64,000 nucleotides of DNA from Purpureocillium takamizusanense (lineage: Eukaryota > Ascomycota > Sordariomycetes > Hypocreales > Ophiocordycipitaceae): the NCBI RefSeq assembly GCF_022605165.1, contig NC_063071.1:868001-932000 (forward strand), read 5' to 3'. Position numbers and translations under genes: made by a program. The notes beneath the pieces are model-generated. The model did no database searches and had not been told where the DNA came from. It saw only the letters and a list, made by a program, of their open reading frames with translations. Below, in pieces: positions 51,758 to 63,302 of the stretch; position 1 is the first letter of the stretch, and each line of letters begins with the position of its first letter.

Positions 51758-52262
51758 TCGGCGGGCCTTTGTCGCGAAACATCTGGCATATAAAGCGAGG
51801 GTTGCGTCTCTTTCTGCGCAAATTGTGAGAGGGAAGGTATTGGCAAAGAATTCTTTGAAACGACTGGATGGATTGTCTCATCACCATCGGACATCTCGAC
51901 GGGACTCTATGGAGAGAATTTTGTTTCTGGGCATTGTTTTAGCTTGGGGGCGTTGTGGTGTTGGATTCCGGACGTGGCGGGGACGTCCCTGCCGCGAGGA
52001 GATATCAATAATGCTTGGTTTGTATATAGACGACTCATCAGCCCCGAGTCTGCATAGGCGGGATTTGAATTTGTTGCATATTCGTCTAGATGGCCTGGAC
52101 TCGTGCCGCGGAGCCCGCAATGTGTGAAATACCATGAACTAAAACTCCCCCAACGCCGTGTCCCATGAAATGCCATTTTTTCTACGCGCCGCTCCCTGCC
52201 TGCCCCCTCCCGTTCTTCCTCCCTGCGATTAGGCGAAAGAAGCCCCCGCCAGCCAGGGATTT
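51758..52262. other. Convergent 3' region
   Basis: About 500 bp between the MARVEL gene (plus) and nop16 (minus). No gene is supported. Confidence 0.55.
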
Positions 52263-53129
52263 TTATGCCTCGCGCTGCATCTTCTTGATGCGCTTGGCAA
52301 TGTCCGCGGCCGTCTGCTGCATGGGGTTGAGCTTGGCGTCCCGGGCCATGGCGCGCGTGTCGTCGCCGTGCCGGGCGACGAGCCGCTCGAGCCACTCCCT
52401 CTCTCGCTCGCTCGTGTGCCGCGCCTTCTTGGGCGCCTCGTTGTGCGACTCGGCGATGAGCGAGCGCACCACGTCCGTCGCCTGGCCCTCGTGCGCCTCC
52501 TGCTCCGCGATGCCGCCCCATTCTTCCTCGTCGCCGCCGTGCTGGTTCACCGCCGCGGCGGGCGCGCTCTCGCCGGTGGGTTCCATCTCCTCGAGGTCGT
52601 CGTCGTCGGAATCAAGCATGGCGAGCGGGTCGTTGAGCGGGTTATTGTCGCCGCCGCGGCCGAGTATGCGCACGATCTTGCCGTCGGCGTCGCGCTCGAC
52701 TCGGGCCTCGGAGACGACTGCCTTGTCGATGGTGGTGATGGCGAAGGGGTCGTTGGGCGTCGCGCGCGTAGTCGTCGCCGTGCTGACACTGCTGAGCTTC
52801 TTCTCGATGCCGCCGGTCGGGGCCTTGAGCCGCGCGACGAGGCCGAGGCGGCGATAGTTTTGCGCGAGCGTCTCCTTCTTATCCCTGAACGTGCAAAAGG
52901 AAGCCAGCCGGCCGGTCAGTCATTCGTCATACTTCTCCCTCCCCAGCGCGACGATCGGGGACGACGGAGGAAGTGTGCGCGGTGGCGGTGATGGGGCGGT
53001 GGTGGCGGCATACCAGTTCTGCGCAATGACATTGTTGCCCCGCGGGTTGAGCACCTTCTTGGAGGGCTTCTTGGGGCGGGCGGGCTGCCGCATGGCCCGC
53101 CGCTTCTTCTTTTGCAGCTCGCGACCCAT
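52263..53129 (-). CDS. nop16: Ribosome biogenesis protein Nop16 (245 aa, 2 exons)
   Basis: Nucleolar 60S assembly factor. Exons 53129-53014 and 52884-52263 (minus). The N-terminus MGRELQKKKRRAMRQ is basic, followed by NPRGNNVIAQNWDKKETLAQNY, split by the intron inside the Trp codon, and LARLKAPTGG-like sequence: this is the family core. An acidic middle (LDSDDDDLEEMEP) precedes the C-terminal helix EREREWLERLVARHGDDTRAMARD and NPMQQTAADIAKRI. Length fits the family. Confidence 0.93.
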
Positions 53130-54462
53130 TGCGTGTGTGTGTGCTGTGTGCTGTACTCGCGCACCGGGAAGGGGTTGTGCGGGATGGATGGGATCTCGTG
53201 ATGCCCGTCTGCCAAACTTGTTTGCTAGAGACGCTGCTGGTCCACCCCAAATTTTCTTGTCGGCGGGCTTATCGATAAGGTGCCTGGCCTGGCCCGACCG
53301 CCAGCCATCCATTGTGGATTGGTCGTGGAGGGGCAGGCGGACGGTTTGACGACGCCATACCTCATCAAGACGGGCGTTCAATCTTTTGCTACGATACTAA
53401 TCCAACCAAGCCTGCAAAGTGCATGAGAGCCATGAGACTTGCAGTTTGGGTTCAGATCCGTAAATGTATGCAGACGCGCTGACGAAGGTGCAAGGACTAC
53501 AAATTATACAGTATACGGACTGTCAATGCCAAAGCCCACGGGCAGGATTCACCCATCGAGCGATCCTTTGTTTCAGCACTGTCAAGGCCGCTGCTGGGTC
53601 ACTCGCGTCGCGGGCGCTTACGTGACGATATCAAACTTACAAAATACGTTCCAAGAAATAAAAGTTGCAATACCGAAGTACGAATAGACCCGTCTCATAA
53701 CGCCTTGTGGCATGCATCTTTTTGCCGTGCGAATCGCATCATCATGAATGTCCATGTATTCATCAAAGTATAAGTTGAAAGGTGGAGCGCGCAACCTAGC
53801 GGAAGGCCTGTCAAGGGCATTGATATTGCCCACGCGGACCGCGCTGGGCTGGCAATAACTATGCTATATATACTGTATCTTGTACTTCGTACGTTGGCCC
53901 AGGAGCCATAGCCGCCGGTTATTAATACTCCGGTCGCCCTATATAAGAAACAAGCTTAATTGTCCGCGCGGCAAAGCCTTTCTCTTTCTCTTCCATCATG
54001 CGCGCGCTCTGCGGGTTTCGAATAAGAGCTGTGCTAATGCTACGATCAATGTACCTAGCCAAGGGAGGGGGGCCCGCGGGGATGGCCACATGACTGACGT
54101 CGTGAGCTTGGCACACGGATTCATGCTTTGCCCTTCATGATGATGCCATTGGGAAGACTGGACTCTTGGACGCACATCGAACGCCCAAGGGGCCACCGGA
54201 CGATACACTCAACAAGCCAGCCGCACCTCATTTTAACCCTCCGCGAGGGCTGTTTACATATTGCGTTATGCTGTCTGGCTGGAGTCGATGAACCTAACAA
54301 GTCATGGGATCTTCAAAGACGGAAGGCTGAGCTTGAGATCCCTTCTCAGAGAATATGGGGTTTCGGCTGACCCAGTTTCCAAGCACCTTTTGCCTTTGGT
54401 ACAAGAACGACATTAGGAGATTACGGATTGCCAAAATAAAGGAACAGAAACGACGCGGGACG
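53130..54462. other. Upstream region of the enterotoxin-like gene
   Basis: 1.33 kb, more AT-rich than the core genes. A TATATAAG at 53940-53947 is a possible core promoter element but lies over 500 bp before the start codon. No gene is supported. Confidence 0.5.
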
Positions 54463-56725
54463 ATGATGCATCTCGCCCGCCTCGTCACCTTGGCCATATG
54501 CCTGCTATGGGCGGCGGGCAACAACAACAGCTCCGCCGGCGCCGTGTCGACAAAACCCCCTCGGAGCCGCCACCGCTGGCCGCCCGGGTACGACCCTGGA
54601 TATCTCATCGTCTACCGCGGCGACAACCGGAGCCCGGCTCAGATCCGAGAAGCCGGCGGGTTCCGCCCCCTGCCGGGCTGGCAGAGCCAGGAGCGCGCCT
54701 TCGTCATGGACAACAACTACCGCCGGGGCGCCGCGGGCTGCGACCCCGACCCCGACCCCTCGCACGTCACCGCGTACGTGTCGCTCGTCACCAGCCCGCG
54801 GGTGGCGGCGGGCCACGGCAGGTTCGTCTACGAGATCCGCGCGACGCCAAACTTCTTCCTCAGCGGCGACTCCACGTCCCACGAGGTCTACGCGCTCGGG
54901 GGCGTGCAGTGGCGGCAGATACGCCGGTACGGACAGACCAACAGACAGCACGCCTACTCCGAGGTGGATATGCTTGGCAACAGCGACTACGACGAGAACC
55001 TCTACGACCACTCTCGTCTCCGTCTTCTGTGCCGCGTCTGCGCCTTCTTTCCGTCTCAGCTGCAGAGCGGCGAGCCTGACGGCGGCGCCGATGAGGATAC
55101 GTCGAGTCCCGCCAGGCGGGCCGCCTATCGACTCATGCAGACCACAGAGATAAAGGCCCTTGCCGGTTCTTTTCCACATACGCCCGTTCCTGGACGATTC
55201 AACATGCATGGTCCCTTTCCCGGTGCGCGCCAAGCTCCTCCGAACAGCGGATCTGAACGAGCTGTCAGTGAGTATTTCCATCCCTTCCAACTTGGTGCCG
55301 TCGCTGGCGCAAGGTAATCACCAAACGAAACTCGAACTCCTTCATTTGCTTTAGATGTCGTGCTGATCGAGCTCTCCTTCACGATTGTGCCAGGCGAGCA
55401 GCTGCAATTCTTCATAGACCTCGGGCCCCAGACGCTGAGCAGGATATTCCCGTACGGTGACAGACTTATCGAGGAGATCTTTGAAGGCATTTCTTGGGAC
55501 GCCTGCCCTGCCGTAAATCTCCCACACCCCGGGCCAGGCGGCAGTCACTTGCGCCGAAGCCTTTTTCGTACTAACGGTACGTGACGCGGACGAGGCGGTG
55601 CGCAAGCACAGCCGCTTGACCTTTTGTCGAGTCACTGATGTCGCGCAACAGAAAATGACAGCGCCGACGGCTGCTGCCAGGCGACTGCCGCGCTGCGCGG
55701 CAACATTGAGAGACTCTCTGCCGGCGCCGCGCGGAACTGCACAAGTCTCTCGGCGCTCAAGTTTGGGCTCCAGCTAAGCGACCAGTGGTTCGCGGGGACA
55801 TGGGACTCTCTCGTTGTGGCCTTCGGGGCTGGCGAGACGCACGGAATCGCATCCAGCCCAAACACGGGGTTTCACGAGTGGCAAAATATTGACATGCAGC
55901 GTGTCTTCAAGTCCGACGTGGTCCCGCTGCATCACCTGACGAAGGTTCGCATTTTTCAAGACCCTACAGCCGCCCTTGTGCATGACAGGTGAGATCTTGT
56001 CGGAGTCAAGCTGAGAGGCAGGTGCGCCGACTCCCTCACGGAGCTACACCTTGACAGGCTGCAGTCGGAGAATGTCAAGTCTTACCGTCCGCAAGTGCAG
56101 CATGGCGTCCCCTGGGTAGCGTGGTCAAAAGACATCGACCCGAGCAAGGACTGGGCAACGTATATCGACTGCAGTCACTTCAAGGCAATCGAAGTTGAGC
56201 TGCGCGTCCCCAAGTCCTCTAGCGTTGTAGTCGAGGATCTCTTTGTGAATTTCGAAAACGAGGGCATCAACCGCAACGCAGTAACGGCCAGGACCAAGTC
56301 CTTCGAAAAAGACCATCATGTAGTCACCGTATTGCGGAGGAGGTTTAGTCAGAACCCGGTTCCGGTTCGGGACATCAAGCATTTTGGCGTCTACTCGCTT
56401 CCCAAGCAAGAACCGATAGCTTCTTGGTGGAAGACGATAGGTATGTTCCAACCAGCGTTCCGCGAGCGAAGTAGCATCACTGAGCAGCTCGATTTGGGGT
56501 TTGTTTCACACAGGGCTTACCGTCAAGGGGCATTGTGCTGGTTCAAACAACGTGGCCCTGTTCGACAAGTACACCGAGACCAGAGACAAACCTGAGCACA
56601 GAGACCTCATGTCCAATGATGAACGGGAGATTCTCATGACAGACTGGCGGTGGGCGACGCCCGAAACGGAGACAGAGTTGGGAACACGCGCGCCGAGCGA
56701 CTTCTGGTTATTCAGTGGAGCATAG
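54463..56725 (+). CDS. Heat-labile-enterotoxin-A-like ADP-ribosyltransferase, secreted (652 aa, 5 exons)
   Basis: Exons 54463-55267, 55355-55576, 55652-55988, 56058-56440 and 56514-56725; all four joins keep frame. A signal peptide (about 20 residues) is followed by an enterotoxin-A-type ART domain (about 40-200). The NAD-binding arginine is Arg52 in VYRGDN; SLVTS at 107-111 is the STS-like motif. Glu141, just before VYALGG, aligns with the catalytic glutamate, while the first Glu of the usual E-x-E is Ser139. The C-terminal 400 residues have no family I recognise and no B subunit is nearby. Such genes are expanded in insect- and nematode-associated Hypocreales, where a role as secreted effector is suspected. 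The gene appears intact. Confidence 0.87.
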
Positions 56726-56885
56726 CGACCCTGAGCTTCGCACCGAGTCGACTTGTCTGACGGAATGATGCGCTGGTCGATGAAGAGGATGACCCAGGGT
56801 CTGGTCATCGTATATTCTATATTCGCCTCGAGGTGCTCCCTGATAGCTGTACGTCGTTCTAAAGCTTGAGAAACCTATAGACGAG

Positions 56886-58316
56886 TTATACCTTAAACTT
56901 ACGGGGGTCAAGCTTCTCGACATCCGCACTGGTGGCCTCGCCGTCGAAAATGTACTCGGACATGAGCTTGCCCGTCGCGGGACCATTCTGGATACCCCAA
57001 CACGTATGTCCTGCCGCGACCCAGATTCCCGAAACGGTCGTCCTTCCCAGGAGCGGACCGCTCTCCTGCCCGAACCGCATGTGTCGCGGCAGGTAGCAGG
57101 CCTGCTTTGCCCTGATGGGCGCGGAGGCGAGCACCGGACTGATGGTGGCAATGTACGAGATGATGTCGTCGCATTGCGCTTCGTCGAACTGCACTTGGTC
57201 TGCCGTTTCGGGCAAGGCAATGAGCGTGTCAGGTTCGCCTCCAAAACCTTAAGTTAGCACTAGGGCGTTGGGGCTTGAGAAAGAGCGCTACTCACCACAC
57301 GCATATACTTCGCCAAATGGACGTGCGTAGATCTCCGGGTCGACGGAGCCCTTGTGCATTCTACGCTGGCCCATCTTTGCGCGGTGCTCAGGGACAAAGT
57401 CGGAGGGGAGCTGAATGTCGGTGAAGACGGCGTACGGGCTGACCTCTGCCTCATACACTACACTATGAGCGCGGAGACCTTCGACCTTGGCTCGCGGCAG
57501 CAACCGCCCTGTCCAGGGGCCCGCAGTGACGATGACATCGGTGACATGGCTTATTTCCTGGGTCTCGTTGGTAGATCTGTCTAGGTATTCCACCTTTTCG
57601 ACGGCAGTTTTTGACGTGACCAGCTTGGTGACCAGAGCATGCGTCCGCACCTCGACACCTCCTTCTTGGGCGAGCTCGGCGATAGCCCTGGTAAAGTGTA
57701 GGGGATGAACCTGCGAGGTGGCGGTCGTGCCTGGGCGACCCATCTCTGCCCAGCCAGATATGGAGTCTCGGTCGACCCAGTCGAGGTCCTGCGGCAGAGC
57801 TCCGGGTTCTAGCATCTCCTTGGCAGCGTCGTCTTGTTTCGGGAGCTTTTCCCAGGCCTTGCCCTCGTCCCTGGACCTCTTCATCTCATCGAGTTTGTTT
57901 CTTGAGACGGTAGCCTCGAAGCTACCGCAGGTGAGCTGTCGGTAGCCCCATCTCTGCGCGCCGTTATGCTCGGCCGCCAGCTCGTTGTGCAGCTTGTATG
58001 ACAGGGGGACGAGACATGAGGGATATGCCCAGAGGGCCAAGAGGCCGCCGGCCTTGCCCGAAGCACCTGCGGCAACGGTGGGAGCAGCCTCGAGCAGAGT
58101 GATTGTGTGAAGCGCGGGGTTGAACTTTGGGTGGCGGGTGAGGTAGTAGGCCGTGGTGCTTCCAATGATGCCGCCGCCTGTGAGTGTGGTAACTCGCGTG
58201 TTAACAGTCCATCATACTAAGGCAGGAGCGGTGGATGGAGCGGCATGCAGGCCGTGTGTGTGTAGAGTGGACGGAGCAGACTCACCGACGATGACAATAT
58301 TGCGCTTCCCGTCCAT
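56886..58316 (-). CDS. FAD-dependent oxidoreductase, DAO/Tda3-like (421 aa, 3 exons)
   Basis: Exons 58316-58286, 58177-57296 and 57238-56886 (minus). The first splice completes the FAD-binding NIVIVGGGIIGSTTAYY (GxGxxG) motif. VEVRTHALVTKLVTS and DVIVTAGPWTGRLLP are the D-amino-acid-oxidase fold landmarks, and SGIWVAAGHTCWGIQNGPATG near the C-terminus is the second FAD contact typical of this family. Closest group appears to be yeast Tda3, a DAO-fold protein of poorly known function linked to endosomal sorting; substrate unknown. The last acceptor is a GAG rather than CAG/TAG. It converges on the enterotoxin-like gene with 160 bp between stops. Confidence 0.86.
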
Positions 58317-59261
58317 GGTGATGATGACAAGTCTGTGCGCCGCCACAAGGGATCAATTGGGTGGTGAGAGGCAAAATGTCGCCTGCATGCGCCAGGAACG
58401 TGGTGCCTGGCACGTAGGCCTCGATGCAGCCGACGCCGCTGACGCAAGCGGGGCAGAGGCAACGCAGACAGGAAGGACGTTGTCTAGATATCAAGAGGCG
58501 AACAGCGGACGGTGCACGGCCAGGCGGGAGGCTCAGATCAAAATGCGCGTGCTGGCACTCGAGCATACATGCGTGTGTTGCAACCCGACGGTGAGCATCC
58601 CAGCGCGTCACGGCTCGATTAGCGACCCAAGCATTTGGTGGTTGGTGACACACAGCTTGGTACTAGGTACGACGTCCACCACTTCGTACTGAAGAGGTAC
58701 TGTACCTTCGGTACAAAGTACCTCTACACCTCCCAGGGTTACCGTAGGCACATAGACCAATCATGGCGAGGGCGCGTCATGGATGGTTGTTCGCCCGCCT
58801 CTCAGCGCCCTCGAGGAGGTGGTGGTTGGTGGCGTGCGGGCCAGTCGGACCTGACGACGGCCGCTCCCACGACGGCCGGCACGTCGTTGCTGAATTCCAT
58901 TGCCACCGCGGTGCCGTCGGTAAGTTTGTAGTTCCAGGTTCCATCCCAGGTTCCGGTCCAGCACCCCGCCTCCACTGCGTCCGTTGCAGTTCTAGGCAGC
59001 TCAACAGTGGGACAGCAGCTAAGCTCCATCCACGATGGGCCCCTCGGTACTCACTTCCAGGGCTCTTGCCGCAGCCGGGTCGGCAGGCACGTCACTGTAC
59101 TGATGAACCAACCATCCGTGTCTCAGTCGCGGAGCTCATGCCGAATCTGTCCACTTGCTCGGATGTGCTTGCGGCCGAGGCTCCAACCACGACTGACAAA
59201 GTATCGCCGCCCTCGTCTTCCCCGGAATTGCCTCTGCTTGTCCAACTTCTCCTCCTCCCCC
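58317..59261. other. Divergent region FAD oxidoreductase / Gpx
   Basis: About 950 bp before the possible upstream Gpx start. A TAGGTA-type cluster with GGTACT/GGTACAAAGTACC palindromes lies at 58661-58725. No gene is supported. Confidence 0.5.
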
Positions 59262-59462
59262 ATGAACCGCGTCGCCACTTGTCATCACATCGCCAACCGC
59301 CAGCTTTCGTGCGCGATACGAAAGAGACCCTCGTCGCTTGCTCTCATCCCATCCATCGACGCCCCGCGCCCCGCTCGACGTCGCCTCATCACCAACGCCT
59401 CCCAGGCAGCGAAGTTCCCAAAGGGTACTCGTTTTCACTACGCGCCCCGGCACTTCGCCACG

Positions 59463-60068
59463 ATGGCCTCCGCGACCGGATTCTACGACTTCAAGCCGCT
59501 CGACAGTACGCATGCCCATGTCTCGTTCGTGAGATGCGACGAACCCTCGCAAACGTGAACAGAGCTATGCAGAGCTAACCGGTCGCCTCGGCGTCGCACA
59601 GAGCGCGGGCAAGAGGTTCCCCTCGCCGACTACAAGGGCAAGGTGGTGCTTGTCGTCAACACGGCCTCCAAGTGCGGCTTCACCCCGCAGTACGCCGGCC
59701 TCGAGACCCTCTACAAGTCCATCAAGGACAAGCACCCCGACGACTTCGTCATCCTCGGCTTCCCGTGCAACCAGTTCGGCTCGCAAGAGCCCGGCTCCGA
59801 CGACGAGATCCAGAACTTTTGCCAGGTCAATTACGGCGTAACCTTCCCCATCATGCACAAGATCGATGTCAACGGCGACAAGGCCGACCCGCTGTACGAG
59901 TGGCTCAAAGCCGAGAAGCCCGGCCTCATGGGCCTCAAACGCATCAAGTGGAACTTTGAGAAGTTCCTTGTCGACCGCAACGGCCAGGTCAAGGGCCGCT
60001 GGGCCAGCACCACCAAGCCCGAGGCGCTCGAGAAGCCTATCCTCTACGAGCTGGAGAAGAAGCAGTGA
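59463..60068 (+). CDS. Gpx3/Orp1-type thiol peroxidase (169 aa, 2 exons)
   Basis: Reduces H2O2 and lipid peroxides with thioredoxin; yeast Gpx3 also relays H2O2 to Yap1. Exons 59463-59505 and 59602-60068. Cys39 in NTASKCGF is peroxidatic (Cys, not selenocysteine), Cys70 sits in GFPCNQFG, and Cys88 in NFCQVNYG matches the resolving cysteine. WNFEKFL completes the catalytic Trp/Asn region. The 59463 ATG has A at -3 and G at +4. A second in-frame ATG at 59262 would add 67 residues rich in Arg and almost free of acids, as in a mitochondrial presequence. Its context is weaker (C at -3). Both forms may be made. Confidence 0.93.
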
Positions 60069-63000
60069 GAAAGAGGCTGGTCGCGCGTCGAGGCCTCTTG
60101 TGAATCGCAGCGGTGAATTGGTGACGACATGGGACGCAACTTGGAAGGGTGGGGAAACATGTAATGCCGAGATACCTTGCCTTTGATGACACGCAACGCA
60201 CGAGTCCGTCTTTTCTTTGTGCACGCATTCCCCTCATGTCCGCTATTCCGTACTGTACTTCGTAACCATAATATCGCCACCTGGACTGCGTGTTTGTCTG
60301 AATCGTCTGCCCCATGGCGATTCCACACGAGTCAAGTGCGGCGAACCTGCACCAAGATGGTCCGCTTCGCTGTGCCACATACTCGGTAGCATGCCCTAGT
60401 CATGGGCCTGAGCTCGCACAAAGTGTCACGCGCAACGGATACAGACGCGACTCGGTGGTGAATGGGACAGACCCGGCGACTTGCACTCGTGCCTTACGTA
60501 GGGTACCTCCCTAGTATGTACCTACGTGCCATGTACGGAGTACTAGGTATTTGGTGACGAATTGCGGCGTTACCTAACGTCAGCCGCAGGAGAGGGAAAA
60601 AAGGAAGGAAGGACCAGCAAAGAATTGGATTATCTGTCCAGACAGGAAAGAGCTATTCTCGTGCCACCTTCTCGTAACATTTTATCGATCCATTGACACA
60701 CGGGAGAAGCCTTTTCTTCTTTCCATCCTCCACGCAGCCATCCCTCATGCCGCGTACCGGGAACGCCCATATGTCGGCGCCAGACAAGGTCGGCGCAGCA
60801 TGCAACAACAAACTGGCGCATCAGTCGTGTAGGTGTCCCGAATAAGGCGATTCACTACGCCTCATGGGGAGGTGAGGCCTTTGATAGGAAGCTTTCAATA
60901 CACCTCGTTCTGTCCCTTGCCCGCACTGATCAGCTTAGGTGAGTCTCGAGAGACAGACCAGCACTCGTGCAGGTAATTTCCCTTGTTGGAAAGAGTACCA
61001 GCAAGCCCCAAATCCGCTCGACGTATAATCCAACAAGGCGTTGTATGAGCAGCATGGGTTGGGGCTGTCATTCATTTGATGAATTTCCTATCTCGGCACG
61101 GCCCTTGTCATGCCAGGGCCAGGGCTGTCCAGCCAAGAATACAAGGTTCTGTTTTGCTACAGACTAGTTGGCCACGACTTGGCGTTGATTCTAAAGGGCC
61201 CTGACAATCTTCTGGCAGGTTAAATCGTGGGAACGCTGACCCCCGTTCGACATGCCAGTGACAGGTCAACTCCATTGTCCGTTTCGGCAGGAGTCCTCAT
61301 CTGATCCTGCCAGCGCCAAGGGGCAGTTCTATACGGACCACGGTGTGATTGCACTCGCGCGAAGACTCGCGGCTCTTCTCATGCTCCACCAGAGATTTGA
61401 TCGTACTGAGGTACAGAATCGATCCTTCCCTTGTCTGCTTCGGCTCTGATCTGGGGACACGTTCTGGGAAGACTCTGGTCATGGGCTTCCGTCCCGTACT
61501 CGTTGCCGCTCGTATATAAGCCCGACACCTCCAATCACAAAGCCAAACGACGATGGCAGGGAGACGCCAAATTTGGAGGGCATTGCATCGACGGCATCTC
61601 GTGCTGGGTACTCCGTACATCCATCACTCCGAGCACTGCCACTCCCAAAACGTAAAGACGGCGGTCAACCTCAACTCCTGCGCAACAAACATGCCCGGTG
61701 CTGAGGATTCGTGGGACCTCGGAAGGCTGATACGCTGTGTCTCAGCCACCGGCAAGATCTAAGCCCTGCAGCTCTAAGGACTGGGGTCCAATTTAAAGTT
61801 GCCTCCCCAAACACCGAGGTAAGCTTAAGGAGGACGACGTCAATGTGGATAATGTTCTTATTCGACGAATTTATCCCTTGTTAGCGCTCGTTTTGACCGT
61901 TGACGATTCTTCCAGATCCCCTGTCGATCATGATCAAAAAGGTCCAGCTCGTTGTAAGCGGCACCAGCCCACAAGTTAGTGTGCCCTAGACCTTCCTTCC
62001 GCCCATATCTGGACGCCACAAGCGCCGATGGTTGGCCCGTCTTGGTGAGCCCCTGCATGGCTGATCCCGCTGTGCGTTGGCTGTCCCGCAGTCAGTGTTC
62101 AGGGGCCAGAGCATTTCCGTATTTGGCACACGAGATCCGCGGGAACCGCATGCCGCCAAAGCGGGCGGCGGCGGTTTCAGGCCTGCGTCCGAGAGTCCAA
62201 GCAACAACGAAAGAGGTCTCCAAAGCAGCAATGGGCCCTCAAATCGAAAGAACCAGCAGACCGGGCTGCTATACTTTACTGGCGGGAGGAAGAAGAAGTA
62301 ATCAGGTCATTGCGTGTGGAATAACGACGATGTTGGTTTGCTTCAAGAGTCGAAACGCGTTGTCGAGAGCAAACTGACAATTTTGCTACGTACGAAGGAC
62401 CTCGCCAAAACAAACGCCGACCCGCACTGGGCTCCCCCACAAGCAGGGGACACGAACTGTCGGCCTCCACCGCCAGGGGCTCGTTACTGGCCCGAGAGGC
62501 CTCAAGTGACGCAATGGGACCGGGCAGAAGACATGAAAGGATCACCCAGGGGGCGCCTTGTGGACGTCGCACAGGGCGGTGGTGGGTCTCCTTCACACGC
62601 CAGGGCATCGTTGAAGCACAACCGATGGTGAAGTGATGATGCTCTTGCCGACGAAGCTCTTTGCCAGAAACGCTTCACGAATCCCAGGAAGGCGGGTAAC
62701 GCAGCGTCATATCCATGAAAAGCGGCAAGACGCGAATCGACAGTGGCCCGACGATTGAATGGCCAACGTTGCCGCTCCTCATTTCCACAAGCAGGCGCGG
62801 TTGTTCACCCCCATGTGTATCCTCAACACACACGACGCTAGGACCATCTCAAGCTTGACGGTATGGTCTAGCTTCTCCATCAAGCCTCCCCCACGCCTCC
62901 ACCCCGGTTTCCTCGGTTGGCTGCCAGGCGTATTTCGCCCGATCCACGTTGTCGATGCCCTGTGAACCACGCTGCCGTGCTGAACCGTGCAGGCTCGGTC

Positions 63001-63302
63001 GGACGCCATGGACGTCTTGCATACTTCTCGTTTGGTCCGCTCTTCCCAAGCTCTCGGGAAAGCAACCGGGAATATATAGATGTAGCCCTCCAAAATGGCC
63101 CAGCGCAGCTGGGGCCATCTTCCTTCCTCCTTTCCCCCCTTCTCAGTCTCTGTCACTCTTTTGTCTTTTCGACAACGTCCTTCTTTCTTTTCTTAGTTTC
63201 GGTTCTTGTTCCTGTTCAAGCTTGGAATTTGTTGCCTGTGTAATACTACACCAAAAGTTGTCGGTCACTCTTTACGCCGACATCAGGCATTGATTTGGCA
63301 TC
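60069..63302. other. 3.2-kb gap before the aspartic protease
   Basis: The longest gap in the window. A TAGGTA cluster lies at about 60500-60555. A TATATAAG at 61513-61520 is followed by a 69-codon frame (61553-61762) without family features. The last part holds a TATA element (63072-63079) and a CT-rich block (63119-63170), the likely core promoter of the protease. No convincing gene was found. Confidence 0.5.
63072..63079 (+). promoter_or_regulatory. TATA and CT-rich core promoter of the protease
   Basis: ATATATAG is followed about 40 bp later by a CT-rich block, the layout common before transcription starts in highly expressed fungal secreted enzymes. Confidence 0.45.

Noticed and set aside
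61553..61762. 69-codon frame after a TATATAAG
   Set aside because: No signal peptide, domain or splice support; could be non-coding RNA or chance.
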